Shown: positions 54,295-62,679 of the stretch, piece by piece
How positions within the stretch are numbered: position 1 is the first letter of the stretch
How the letters are laid out: each line of letters opens with the position of its first letter
Position numbers and translations under genes: made by a program
The notes under the pieces: model-generated
The model's database searches: none
Told to the model about the DNA's origin: nothing
The model's input: the letters and a program-made list of their open reading frames with translations, nothing else
Assembly: GCA_964483695.1 (NCBI GenBank)
Contig: CAZACZ010000004.1
Span: forward strand, 34,759 to 98,758
DNA: 64,000 nucleotides
Origin: CAZACZ01 sp964483695
Lineage (GTDB): Bacteria; Deinococcota; Deinococci; Deinococcales; Trueperaceae
Direction: 5' to 3'

Positions 54295-54959
54295 GCCGGC
54301 GCAGCGTCGCGGCGTTGATCGCTGCTGCCGGCGAAGGGCAGCGGCTCGGGCTCGGGCCGAAGGCGTTCGTCGAGGTCGGCGGTCGGACGCTGCTGGAGGC
54401 CGTCGTCGAGGCGTTCGCGGGTCACGTCGACGAGGTGGTGGTGGCGCTCCCGCCGGGTGGGCTGGATCGCGGTGCGCGCCTGGCGCCTGCCGCGCGGGCC
54501 ATCCAAGGGGCCCCGTCGCGCCAGGCGACGGTGCGGCGCATGGTAGCTGCCACGGACGCCGACGTGGTGCTGGTGCACGACGTCGCACGCCCGTTCCTCA
54601 CCGCCGACGTGATCGCGCGCGTACTGGCGGCGGTGGAGCGCCACGGCGCGTGCACCGCGGCGGTACCGCTGGCCGATACCATCGTCGACGTCGCCGACGG
54701 TCGCGTGGTCGAACGCGAGCGCCTCCGTGCGGTGCAGACGCCGCAGGCGTTCGAGCGGTCGTTGCTCGAGCGCGCCCACGCAGCCGCGGAAGCCGACGGT
54801 GTGTCGGCCACCGACGACGCAGCGTTGGTGCGTCGCCTGGGCCATCCGGTGGCGCTGGTCGAGGGCAGCCCGCTGCTCGCGAAGCTGACGTCGCCGGCGG
54901 AGTTGGAGCTGATGGAGGCGCTCTACCCGTTGTGGCGCCGAACCGTGGCGGCGTCGTGA
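54291..54959 (+). CDS. ispD: 2-C-methyl-D-erythritol 4-phosphate cytidylyltransferase
   Basis: This is the third step of the MEP isoprenoid pathway (CTP plus MEP). The 222 residues have LIAAAGEGQRLGLGPKAFVE (CTP loop), APSRQATVRRMV, VLVHDVARPFLT and LRAVQTPQAFERSLL. The GTG at 54291 overlaps ubiX and is preceded by AGGAGGAG inside ubiX. It overlaps ispE by GTGA. Confidence 0.94.
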   Translation: MSRRSVAALIAAAGEGQRLGLGPKAFVEVGGRTLLEAVVEAFAGHVDEVVVALPPGGLDRGARLAPAARAIQGAPSRQATVRRMVAATDADVVLVHDVARPFLTADVIARVLAAVERHGACTAAVPLADTIVDVADGRVVERERLRAVQTPQAFERSLLERAHAAAEADGVSATDDAALVRRLGHPVALVEGSPLLAKLTSPAELELMEALYPLWRRTVAAS

Positions 54960-55840
54960 TCGGCGCAGAGCGGACCGAAGCGGCGCATGCCAAGGTGAAC
55001 CTCGGTCTGGCGGTGATCGCGCGTCGGGGCGATGGGTACCACGAGGTCGAGACGTTGATGGCGCGCATCGCTCTGGCCGACACGGTACGGGTGTGCTTGG
55101 TGGGCGAGCCGTCGGTCGCGGCGATCATGACGTACCAGGACGGGGCCCGGGATGCGTCCCTGCCAGGTGGGCGCGACAACCTGGCGGTGCGCGCCGCCGA
55201 GGCGTACCTCGAAGCACGGTGCGCCGCCGACCCGGATGCGCCTGCCCTGGGCGCGCGCATCTACCTGGACAAGCGCATCCCGGTGGCGGCAGGCCTCGGA
55301 GGCGGGTCCTCGGACGCCGCGGCGGTGCTGCGGGCGCTCGCGGCGCTGGCGCCTGCCGGCGTCGAGGTGGAGGCGCTGGCTCGAGCGCTCGGTTCGGACG
55401 TGCCGTTCTTCCTCGCCGACGTCCCGCTGGCGCTCGCGCGTGGCCGCGGGGAGCGGCTCACGCCGATGGACCTTCCGGCCATCGCGTCGACGCCGCTGGT
55501 GCTCGCCAACCCGGGGTTCGGCGTCTCGGCCGGCGAGGCGTACGCCGCGCTCGTCGGGTTCACACCACGGCTGCGCGCCGACCGCCTCCTCGAACGCTTG
55601 GAGACGGGCGAGGAACCGGGTTGGTCGAACGCCCTCCAGCCCGGGGTGCTGAGGGTGCAGCCGAAGATCCGTGAGGTGCTGGCGGCGTTGAAGGACGCCG
55701 GTCTTCGCGGCGCGCTGATGTCGGGCAGCGGCCCAACCTGCTTCGCGGTGGCGCGAAGCGACGCCCACGCAGTCGACGCGGCCCGGGCCCTGGCCGAGGC
55801 GCACGAGGACTGGTGGACGACGACGACCGTGCTGAGCTGA
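54956..55840 (+). CDS. ispE: 4-diphosphocytidyl-2-C-methyl-D-erythritol kinase
   Basis: This is the fourth MEP-pathway step and follows IspD directly. The 294-residue GHMP kinase has AHAKVNLGLAVIARRGDGYH, the ATP loop IPVAAGLGGGSSDAAAVLRA, LGSDVPFFL and GALMSGSGPTCFAVA. The GTG at 54956 overlaps ispD. It ends the operon and is convergent with fbpC; the 100 nt between them hold no clear hairpin. Confidence 0.95.
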   Translation: MIGAERTEAAHAKVNLGLAVIARRGDGYHEVETLMARIALADTVRVCLVGEPSVAAIMTYQDGARDASLPGGRDNLAVRAAEAYLEARCAADPDAPALGARIYLDKRIPVAAGLGGGSSDAAAVLRALAALAPAGVEVEALARALGSDVPFFLADVPLALARGRGERLTPMDLPAIASTPLVLANPGFGVSAGEAYAALVGFTPRLRADRLLERLETGEEPGWSNALQPGVLRVQPKIREVLAALKDAGLRGALMSGSGPTCFAVARSDAHAVDAARALAEAHEDWWTTTTVLS

Positions 55841-55940
55841 GCGACGCCGGGGGGCCCATACAGCTGCGAGCACCGCGAACGTCCTACCCAGGCGCGCCCA
55901 GGCTGCGTCGAACCACCCCGTGACCCCGCTTCGCCCGTCG

Positions 55941-57089
55941 TCAGTCGGCGCCGGAACCGCTGGCTTCCAGGGCCACCGCGGGGCCGATCACCCGCACCAC
56001 GACGTCGTCGCCTTCCCGCACCGGGCAGTGCGCGGAGGTGTTGACGAGGATGCGGTCCTCGCCGGCCGCCTCGAGCACCGGTCCGGGAGCGGCGCGGTGG
56101 CGGAGCACGCGGCACTCGTAGGTGATGTCGTGGCCCTTGAACTCCCGCCTCACGACCTCGACGCGGGCGCCACTCTCCTCCGCGGAGGCGCCGGCGGCCG
56201 GTTCGATGGTGACGTGCTCGGGTCGTACCGAGAGCACCACGCGCCCGGTCGCGGGTCGGGCCAGCGTCACCGTGCCGAGCGGGGTCTCGGCCTTGGCGCC
56301 ATGGGCCACGCCGCGGAGCAGGTTCGTGCGACCCAGGAAGCTCGCGACGAAGGCGGTTCGGGGTTGCAGGTAGACCTCTTCCGGCGTCCCGATCTGCTCG
56401 AGCTGGCCGGCGCGCATCACCGCGACGCGGTCGGCGACCGATAGCGCCTCTTCCTGGTCGTGGGTCACCATCACGGCGGTGGTGCCGGTGCGTTTCAGGA
56501 TGGCGCGCACCTCGTCGCGCGTCGCGCCGCGCAACGCGGCGTCGAGGTTGCTGAACGGCTCGTCGAGCAGGAGCAAGTGCGGTTCGGTGGCGAGGGCGCG
56601 GGCGAGCGCGACGCGCTGCTGTTGGCCGCCCGAGAGCTGGTGCGGGTAGCGCCGCTCGAACACCGTGAGGCCCACCAGCGACAGGACGCGGGCTGCGCGC
56701 TCGCGTCGTTCGCCGCGCGGGCCGGGCAGGCCGAACGCGACGTTGTCGAGGACCGACATGTGCGGGAAGAGGGCGAAGTCCTGGAACACGAACCCGATGC
56801 GGCGGCGCTCCGGCTGGACCCACACCCCGTCGCCGGCGACGCGTCGGCCGCCGACGTCGACGCTGCCTTCGTCCGGCGCTTCGAACCCGGCGACGAGCCG
56901 CAGGAGCGTGGTCTTGCCGCAACCGGACGGGCCGAGCAGGCACAGGATCTCGCCGCTCCGCACCTCCAGGTCGAACGCCCGCACGGCCATCGGGCCGTGG
57001 GCGCCATAGCGCTTGGCGACCCCGTCCAGCACGACCACCGGGGAGGTGGCTCCGAGGGCGGTCGGGACGGGGTGCGCTGCCGTGGTCAT
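55941..57089 (-). CDS. fbpC: ferric-iron ABC transporter ATP-binding protein
   Basis: The 382 residues contain Walker A GPSGCGKTTLLRLVAGFEAP, the Q-loop FQDFALFPHMSVLDN, signature LSGGQQQRVALARALA, Walker B LLLDEPFSNLD, and the switch His in MVTHDQEEALSVADR. A TOBE domain of about 130 residues follows. It energises uptake with FbpB, encoded divergently. The ATG at 57089 has neither a ribosome binding site nor a close -10. Some polyamine or sugar importers look similar, but the FbpA and FbpB neighbours favour iron. Confidence 0.9.
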   Translation of the reverse strand: MTTAAHPVPTALGATSPVVVLDGVAKRYGAHGPMAVRAFDLEVRSGEILCLLGPSGCGKTTLLRLVAGFEAPDEGSVDVGGRRVAGDGVWVQPERRRIGFVFQDFALFPHMSVLDNVAFGLPGPRGERRERAARVLSLVGLTVFERRYPHQLSGGQQQRVALARALATEPHLLLLDEPFSNLDAALRGATRDEVRAILKRTGTTAVMVTHDQEEALSVADRVAVMRAGQLEQIGTPEEVYLQPRTAFVASFLGRTNLLRGVAHGAKAETPLGTVTLARPATGRVVLSVRPEHVTIEPAAGASAEESGARVEVVRREFKGHDITYECRVLRHRAAPGPVLEAAGEDRILVNTSAHCPVREGDDVVVRVIGPAVALEASGSGAD

Positions 57090-57172
57090 GGGGGAAGGGG
57101 TCGGCCGGCTGGCCGCGGCCGCGCCGGAGCGGGCCGGCGGCGGGCCGTTGCGGGTCCGACGATACCAGATAC

Positions 57173-57189
57173 CCTACCTCGGCGGTAGG
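57173..57189. promoter_or_regulatory. palindrome between fbpC and fbpB
   Basis: CCTACC-TCGGC-GGTAGG is a perfect 6+5+6 inverted repeat covering the -35 position of the fbpB promoter (-10 at 57200). It is a candidate operator for the divergent iron genes. Confidence 0.45.
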
Positions 57190-57199
57190 AGAAGCGCGG

Positions 57200-57205
57200 T
57201 AGGCT
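57200..57205 (+). promoter_or_regulatory. -10 box of fbpB (leaderless)
   Basis: TAGGCT, 9 nt before the GTG at 57215. Confidence 0.5.
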
Positions 57206-57214
57206 GGGTGCGCC

Positions 57215-58894
57215 GTGCGAACGCCGTTCCATCCCCCTCGCCCACGCCGCGCGCACGGTCCGCCCCGGCGTTCGCGCTTCTGGAGCGTGCTGGTGGTGGG
57301 GGTCGCCGGGGTGCTATCCATCCCGGTGGTGGTGGTGATCGCCAGTCTGGCGGCGCCCGTCGGCGACATCTGGCGCCACCTCGCGGCCACCGTGCTGCCC
57401 GAGTACGTCCGGAACTCGCTCCTGCTGACGCTCGGCGTCGGCGTCGGGGTGGCGGTCGTCGGGACCGCCGGCGCCTGGCTGGTCACCATGACGCGCTTCC
57501 GCGGTCGCGCCGTGCTGGAGTGGGCGTTGCTGCTGCCGCTTGCCATGCCTGCCTACCTCCTGGCGTACGTCTACACCGACTTCCTCGACGTGTACGGTCC
57601 GGTGCAGACGTTCTTGCGTGCGGCCTTCGACCTGCCGCCGGGAGGCCTACCGTTCCCGAACGTGCGCTCGCTGGGCGGCGCGATCGCGGTGATGACGCTG
57701 TCGTTCTACCCGTACGTCTACCTGCTGGCTCGTACCGCGTTCATGGAGCAGTCGGTGTCGGTGCTGGAGGCGAGCCGGTCGTTGGGGAAGGGCCCTTGGG
57801 CGACCTTCTTCCAGGTCGCGTTGCCGCTGGCGCGGCCGGCGCTGGTGGGTGGGATCGCCTTGGCGTCGATGGAAGCGCTCGGCGACTTCGGGGCGGTGCA
57901 GCACTTCGGCGTCTCCACCTTCACCACCGGCATCTACCGCACTTGGTTCGGGTTCGGCTCCCGTACCGCCGCGGCGCAGTTGGCGGCCGCGTTGATGCTG
58001 TTCATCCTGGTCCTGATCGTGGCGGAGCGATGGTCGCGGCGGAACCGGCGCTACGACGCGCCGACGGGCCGCGGCAAGCACCTTCCCGGCCTCCGCCTGC
58101 GCGGTTGGCGCGGCGCCGCGGCCCTGCTGGCCGGGTCGTTGCCGGTCGCGCTCGGCTTCGTGGTCCCGACGGTGCTACTGGTGGGCATGACGGCGGCCGA
58201 CCCGGCCGGCTCCTTCGACCCGCGCTTCTGGCGGCTGGCCGGCCACAGCCTCACCGTGTCGGGGCTGACCGCGCTGCTGGGGGTGGGCCTTGCGCTGTTG
58301 GTGGCCTACGGCGTGCGGCTTCGACCGTCGCCGGTCAGTCGCCTGGCGGCTCGCGTCGCCTCGCTCGGCTACGCCGTTCCCGGATCGGTGATCGCGGTCG
58401 GGGTGCTGATGCCCGCCGGCGCCTTCGACAACGCGCTCGATGGGTGGTTGCGCGCCACCTTCGGCGTGTCGAGCGGCCTGCTCCTATCGGGCACCATCGT
58501 GGCGCTGGTGTTCGCCTACCTGGTGCGGTTCTTGGCGGTGTCGCTCAGCAGCGTCGAGGCGAGCCTGGCCCAGGTCACCCCGAGCATGGACGAGGCCGCC
58601 CGCAGCCTTGGACGAGGTTCCTGGCGCACCTTGTTGCGCGTGCACGTGCCGATGGTGCGGGGCAGCCTGTTGACCGCCGGGTTGATGGTGTTCGTGGAGG
58701 TGATGAAGGAGCTTCCCGCCACCATGATCGTGCGACCGTTCAACTTCGACACCTTGGCGGTCGAGGTCTACCGGCTCGCGTCCGACGAGCGTCTGCGGCA
58801 GGCAGCGGGCCCCGCCCTTGCCATCGCGGTCGTCGGCATGGTGCCGGTGGTCTTGCTCAGCTTCGCCATCGCGCGTACGCGCGGGCGCGAGTGA
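57215..58894 (+). CDS. fbpB: ferric-iron ABC transporter permease, fused double domain
   Basis: The 559-residue inner-membrane protein contains two BPD-type permease units with about 12 helices. The EAA loops are LEASRSLGKGPWATFFQVAL (unit 1) and DEAARSLGRGSWRTLLRVHV (unit 2), which contact FbpC. This double-permease architecture is typical of FbpB/CysU-like ferric importers. The GTG at 57215 is 9 nt after TAGGCT. Confidence 0.92.
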   Translation: MRTPFHPPRPRRAHGPPRRSRFWSVLVVGVAGVLSIPVVVVIASLAAPVGDIWRHLAATVLPEYVRNSLLLTLGVGVGVAVVGTAGAWLVTMTRFRGRAVLEWALLLPLAMPAYLLAYVYTDFLDVYGPVQTFLRAAFDLPPGGLPFPNVRSLGGAIAVMTLSFYPYVYLLARTAFMEQSVSVLEASRSLGKGPWATFFQVALPLARPALVGGIALASMEALGDFGAVQHFGVSTFTTGIYRTWFGFGSRTAAAQLAAALMLFILVLIVAERWSRRNRRYDAPTGRGKHLPGLRLRGWRGAAALLAGSLPVALGFVVPTVLLVGMTAADPAGSFDPRFWRLAGHSLTVSGLTALLGVGLALLVAYGVRLRPSPVSRLAARVASLGYAVPGSVIAVGVLMPAGAFDNALDGWLRATFGVSSGLLLSGTIVALVFAYLVRFLAVSLSSVEASLAQVTPSMDEAARSLGRGSWRTLLRVHVPMVRGSLLTAGLMVFVEVMKELPATMIVRPFNFDTLAVEVYRLASDERLRQAAGPALAIAVVGMVPVVLLSFAIARTRGRE

Positions 58895-58948
58895 CGCCGG
58901 CGCCGACGCCCGACGGCGCGCGTTCGGCCGTGCTTCGTGGCGCACGAC

Positions 58949-58982
58949 CGCGCCCCGGGCCGTGGGTCGGGCCCGGGGCGCG
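58949..58982. terminator. bidirectional hairpin between fbpB and fbpA
   Basis: A 13-bp perfect stem (CGCGCCCCGGGCC and complement) with an 8-nt loop, flanked by further complementary GACC/GGTC bases. It lies between convergent genes, so it can serve both. Confidence 0.65.
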
Positions 58983-59036
58983 ATGGTCGGTTGGATGCGT
59001 CCTGACGCTCCGGCTCGGCGGAGCAGGTGCTCCGGC

Positions 59037-60086
59037 TCAGCGCCAGCCGACGCGGTCCATCAGCATCACGGCGGCAGGGTTGTTGCGACCGTAGGCGACG
59101 ACGTCGAGGTCGTCGGCGACGAACGGGCCGAAGCGCTGCAGCACGTCCGGCAGCGGCACTCCTTCCACCACCGGGTACTCGAAGTTCTCGCGCACGAAGA
59201 TGGCTTGCGCCTCCGGCGTTACCAGGAACTCGAGGAAGCGGATGGCGTTGTCGCGGTTGGGGGCGTTGGTGGTGACGCCGGCCCCGCTGATGTTCACGTG
59301 GGCACCGCGTCCCTCTTGGTCGGGGAACACGACGCCGACGGCGGTAGCCACCACGGTGTCGGCGGGATCGCTGGAGGCGAACAGCCGGGCCACGTAGTAG
59401 TGGTTCACCAGCGCCACGTCGCACTGCCCGGCCGCGACGGCGCGTACCTGAGCCGTGTCACTGCCTTCTGGCGGACGCGCGAAGTTCGCCACCAACCCGC
59501 GTCCCCACGCCTCGGTGGCGTCGAGGCCGAGGTGCTCGATCATGGACGCCACCAGCGACTGGTTGTAGATGTTGCTGCTCGAGCGCACGCAGACGCGCCC
59601 GCGCCACGCATCGTCGGCGAGCTCCTGGTAGGTCGTCGGCGGCGTCGTCACGCTCCCGCGGTTGTAGACGATGACGCGCGCACGGCGCGAGAGGCCGAAC
59701 CACAGGCCGTCGGGATGGCGCAGGTTGGCAGGCACGGCCGCCTCCAACACCTCGGAGGAGACCGGCTGCAGCAGGCCGGCCTGCTCGGCGCGCCACAGGC
59801 GGCCCGCATCGGCGGTGAAGAACAGGTCGGCGGGGCTGTTGCGTCCCTCGCTGCGGAGGCGCTCGATGAGCTCGTCCTCGCCCCCCTGGATGGCGTTGAC
59901 GCGGATGCCGGTGGCGTCTTCGAACATCTGATAGAGCAGCGCGTCGGAGTCGTAGTGCCGCGAGGTGTAGACGTTGACCTCGCCCTGCGCCCGCGCGGCG
60001 CCGAGGCCGAGCGAGAGGACGAGCAGCGGGAGGACGGTCGCCGCGGTCACGAGCGCGCGCGCCGGGGCGAGGAAGCGTAGGGACAT
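59037..60086 (-). CDS. fbpA: ferric-iron-binding protein of ABC transporter
   Basis: This periplasmic or surface receptor delivers Fe3+ to FbpB/FbpC. Of 349 residues, the first 33 or so are a signal peptide ending LGAARAQG. The mature protein opens VNVYTSRHYDSDALLYQMFE (the conserved iron-site region) and has the adjacent tyrosines in VNHYYVARL that coordinate iron in FbpA. The ATG at 60086 has AAAGGA 6 nt before it. The far-upstream promoter carries a 25-bp palindrome at its start point, suggesting repression by an iron-sensing regulator. Confidence 0.92.
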   Translation of the reverse strand: MSLRFLAPARALVTAATVLPLLVLSLGLGAARAQGEVNVYTSRHYDSDALLYQMFEDATGIRVNAIQGGEDELIERLRSEGRNSPADLFFTADAGRLWRAEQAGLLQPVSSEVLEAAVPANLRHPDGLWFGLSRRARVIVYNRGSVTTPPTTYQELADDAWRGRVCVRSSSNIYNQSLVASMIEHLGLDATEAWGRGLVANFARPPEGSDTAQVRAVAAGQCDVALVNHYYVARLFASSDPADTVVATAVGVVFPDQEGRGAHVNISGAGVTTNAPNRDNAIRFLEFLVTPEAQAIFVRENFEYPVVEGVPLPDVLQRFGPFVADDLDVVAYGRNNPAAVMLMDRVGWR

Positions 60087-60133
60087 GCCGGATCCTTTCG
60101 GCCGCGCGGGGGGAAGTGGGAAGCCACGGGCCA

Positions 60134-60158
60134 ATACCTGAGTGAAGCACTCGGGTAT
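60134..60158. promoter_or_regulatory. 25-bp palindromic operator of fbpA
   Basis: ATACCTGAGTG, AAG, CACTCGGGTAT form an inverted repeat with 10 of 11 matching arm positions. Its right edge coincides with the predicted +1 of fbpA. It is probably the site of an iron- or metal-dependent repressor of the Fur or DtxR type. Confidence 0.6.
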
Positions 60159-60164
60159 GGCGCG

Positions 60165-60193
60165 ATTGTTCCAAGGATGCCGGGGCCTGTCAA
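60165..60193 (-). promoter_or_regulatory. fbpA promoter
   Basis: TTGACA (60193-60188), 17-nt spacer, AACAAT (60170-60165). This predicts transcription from about 60158 and a leader of about 72 nt starting with the palindrome. Confidence 0.65.
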
Positions 60194-60286
60194 CCCCCCG
60201 TGCTCGCTCGATCGGGTTCGTGCCGAAGGGTGCCTGGGTCGCTTGGAAGCGCAGCGGACCGGAGGGCGGAGGCTACCCGCCGCTGC

Positions 60287-60727
60287 CTACCGCTCGCGGC
60301 GTCCGTGCCGTTCGGGTCCGTGCCGTTCGGGTTCGCGCCGTTCGGCTTCGCGCCGCGGGAAGGTGGCCGAGGCGTCTTCGTCGTCTTGCACCAGGAAGTC
60401 CTCACCCGCCAACGACTCGACGTGGTGCCGCACCTCGTGCGTGAGCGTCTCCCAGATCTCGCTCTCCCAGTCGAAGTCGGGATCGTCGCCCGCGACCTCC
60501 ACGAACGAGCCGTAGTAGAGCGCCACGTGGCGTCCCAGTCCTTCGCCCGCACCGAGGAAGTCGGCCGGGCCGGGATCGAGGTACTCGCCGAGCCGGAAGA
60601 CGTCGTCGTACTCTTCTTCCGGCTTCGCCTCCGGCAGGACGTGCACGCCTTGCAGACCACGCAGGAACTCGTTCGGGATCTCCTCGACCATCTCCTCGAC
60701 GAGCGCTTGGAACGCCTCGAACGTCAT
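60287..60727 (-). CDS. small metallopeptidase family protein (TTHA0227-like)
   Basis: The 146 residues have the zinc motif as THEVRHHVESLAGED (HExxH) near residue 107 and the family N-terminus MTFEAFQALVEEMVEEIPNE. The fold is a minimal zincin known from a Thermus structure. The activity is not established. A charged, repetitive tail (REPERHGPERHGRRER) follows. The ATG at 60727 is 6 nt after TAGCAT, whose TAG is also the stop codon of the next gene upstream. Confidence 0.85.
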   Translation of the reverse strand: MTFEAFQALVEEMVEEIPNEFLRGLQGVHVLPEAKPEEEYDDVFRLGEYLDPGPADFLGAGEGLGRHVALYYGSFVEVAGDDPDFDWESEIWETLTHEVRHHVESLAGEDFLVQDDEDASATFPRREAERREPERHGPERHGRRER

Positions 60728-60733
60728 GGGGCC

Positions 60734-60739
60734 ATGCTA
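60734..60739 (-). promoter_or_regulatory. -10 box of metallopeptidase gene (leaderless)
   Basis: TAGCAT, 6 nt before the ATG at 60727. It overlaps the TAG stop of the Gfo/Idh gene. Confidence 0.55.
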
Positions 60740-61786
60740 GCCGGGTCGGCTGGCGGCAAGCGTCTCCGGCGCGTCCAGCAAGCGCATGGGCGCACCTTCG
60801 GCGGCGCTGGCGTAGGCCGCCAGGATGATGCGCACCGCCTCCCTGCCGTCCTCGCCGGTGCAGACGACCGGGCCGTCGCCACGCACCGCGTCCACGAACG
60901 CCATCACGTGGCGCGTGTGCGGCGAGGCGCCGGTGAACGCGAAGGTGGTCACGTCGGTCGTGTCCCAGCTGCCGCCCGGCGAGCCGCGGTAGGCGTGGCG
61001 TAGGGTGGGTGGGCCGTAGCGGTTGGTGCACTCCAGTGCCCCTTCGGTACCGTAGACCCAGAACCCTTCTTCCCAACCCGTGGCGGTCCAGGCGGTCTCG
61101 ATCACGCCGAGCGCACCGTCGTCGAAGCGCAGGCTGACGTGCGCCGTGTCCTCCAGTTCGACGGGGTAGGCCAAGGTGGCCATGCGGGCGAACACCTCTT
61201 CCACCCGGCCGCCGAAGAAGCGCGCCAGGTCGGCGAGGTGGCAGCCGTTGTCGAGCAGCGTGCCGCCACCGGCGCTGGCGCGCGAGGTGAACGACGGGCG
61301 GATGCCGGTTCCGCCCCAATCGTGCGCCTGGCGGAGCCGCACGTGGGTGGTGCGGCCGATCGCCCCCGACGCGATCATCTCCTTGGCGCGCCGTGCCGGG
61401 CCGCTCGAGCGCAGCTGGTGGTTCACCGCCAGCACCACGCCTGCACCTGCGCAGGCGGCGATCATCTCGTCCGCCAAGGTGAGGTCGAGCGCCATCGGTT
61501 TCTCGACCAGCACGTGGACGCCGGCCGCCGCCGCGGCCAGGGTCGCGGGGTGGTGCACCACGGTGGGCGCGGCGATGCTGACGGCGTCGAAGCCGCCGAC
61601 GTCGAACATCTCGCGGTAGTCGGTGTACGTGCGGTCGACTCCCCAGGTGCGGGCGCGCGCGGCGAGCTGCGCGGCATCGACGTCGCACAACGCCACCACC
61701 TCGGCGCCGGCGGCGCGGTACCCGTCGAAGTGGGACTGGGAGATGCCGCCCATGCCGATGATGGCGACACGCAATGGCTGGCGCAT
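60737..61786 (-). CDS. Gfo/Idh/MocA family oxidoreductase
   Basis: This is an NAD(P)-dependent sugar or inositol dehydrogenase-like protein. The 349 residues have the Rossmann motif VAIIGMGGISQSHFDGYRAA, the EKPMALDL signature (EKP) near residue 98, and the GGGTLLDNGCHLADLARFFG dimer/substrate helix with the usual His. The ATG at 61786 follows GAGGT overlapping the ThuA-gene stop. It is co-transcribed with the ThuA gene 8 nt upstream. The substrate is unknown. Confidence 0.9.
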   Translation of the reverse strand: MRQPLRVAIIGMGGISQSHFDGYRAAGAEVVALCDVDAAQLAARARTWGVDRTYTDYREMFDVGGFDAVSIAAPTVVHHPATLAAAAAGVHVLVEKPMALDLTLADEMIAACAGAGVVLAVNHQLRSSGPARRAKEMIASGAIGRTTHVRLRQAHDWGGTGIRPSFTSRASAGGGTLLDNGCHLADLARFFGGRVEEVFARMATLAYPVELEDTAHVSLRFDDGALGVIETAWTATGWEEGFWVYGTEGALECTNRYGPPTLRHAYRGSPGGSWDTTDVTTFAFTGASPHTRHVMAFVDAVRGDGPVVCTGEDGREAVRIILAAYASAAEGAPMRLLDAPETLAASRPG

Positions 61787-61794
61787 GGATACCT

Positions 61795-62622
61795 CTAGAG
61801 GATGGGGGTCTTGCTCGGGTTGGGGACCGGCTCCAGCGCGGCGGTCTCCGGGCTGCCGGCGTCGTCGCGGCGCAGCAGCGGGCGAGCGTACGCCGCCGCG
61901 TTCGCCACGATGCGCCGGACGTGCGGGTCGTGGTAGGTGGGGTAGGTCTCGTGACCGGGCCGGAAGTACACCACCCTGCCGTGCCCGCGACGCCACGACA
62001 TCAGGCTGCGGAACACCTCGCCGCCTTGGAACCACGAGATCATCACCAGCTCGTCGGGGTCCGGCACGTCGAAGCGTTCGCCGTACATCTCCTCCTGCGG
62101 CAACTCGACGTACGAGGGCACGCCCGCCAGCATCGGGTGCGCCGGGTGCACGCTCCAGAGCCGCTCCTTCTCGTCGGCCTCGCGCCACCGCAGCGAGCAG
62201 TGCGTGCCCATCAGGCGCGTGAACGGCTTCGAGTAGTGGCCCGAGTGCAGCACGACCAGTCCCATGCCGGCGAGCACCGCACGCTGGACCCGCTCGGCGA
62301 CGACGTCGCTCACCTCGCCGTGCGCCTTGTGCCCCCACCAGATCATCACGTCGGTGGCGTCCACCACCGCCTGCGACAGACCGTGCTCGGGTTCGCGCAA
62401 CGTCGCCGTCCGGACGACGGCGCCGAGGTGCTCTTCCAAGGCACGGCCCAAGGTGGCGTGGATGCCATCCGGGTAGATGGCGCGGACGACGTCGCTCTCG
62501 ACTTCGTGAAGGTACTCGTTCCACACGGTCACGCGCAGGGGCGCCTCGGCTGCCCCGGGCGTCCGGGGGGACGGCGTGGCCTGGGTGGGAGCGTGGCGGG
62601 CTGGGGTCTCGGGCATGGACAT
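61795..62622 (-). CDS. ThuA domain protein (trehalose-utilisation type)
   Basis: The 275 residues have a short variable N-terminus and then the ThuA/class I glutamine amidotransferase-like fold: VTVWNEYLHEVESDVVRAIY, DVMIWWGHKAHGEVSD, VVLHSGHYSKPFTRLMG and YFRPGHETYPTYHDP. In other bacteria ThuA works with Gfo/Idh enzymes in disaccharide catabolism, and this operon has the same pairing. The ATG at 62622 is 5 nt after TACCCT and also has GGAG. The ATG at 62616 is possible. Confidence 0.87.
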   Translation of the reverse strand: MSMPETPARHAPTQATPSPRTPGAAEAPLRVTVWNEYLHEVESDVVRAIYPDGIHATLGRALEEHLGAVVRTATLREPEHGLSQAVVDATDVMIWWGHKAHGEVSDVVAERVQRAVLAGMGLVVLHSGHYSKPFTRLMGTHCSLRWREADEKERLWSVHPAHPMLAGVPSYVELPQEEMYGERFDVPDPDELVMISWFQGGEVFRSLMSWRRGHGRVVYFRPGHETYPTYHDPHVRRIVANAAAYARPLLRRDDAGSPETAALEPVPNPSKTPIL

Positions 62623-62627
62623 GCTCC

Positions 62628-62633
62628 AGGGTA
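62628..62633 (-). promoter_or_regulatory. -10 box of ThuA-Gfo/Idh operon
   Basis: TACCCT, 5 nt before the ATG at 62622, with GGAG in between. The ilvD stop is about 47 nt further upstream. Confidence 0.4.
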
Positions 62634-62679
62634 CGGCGTGACGGGAGACTCTGGCGGTGCGGATGCGCCGGAGGCGCAC

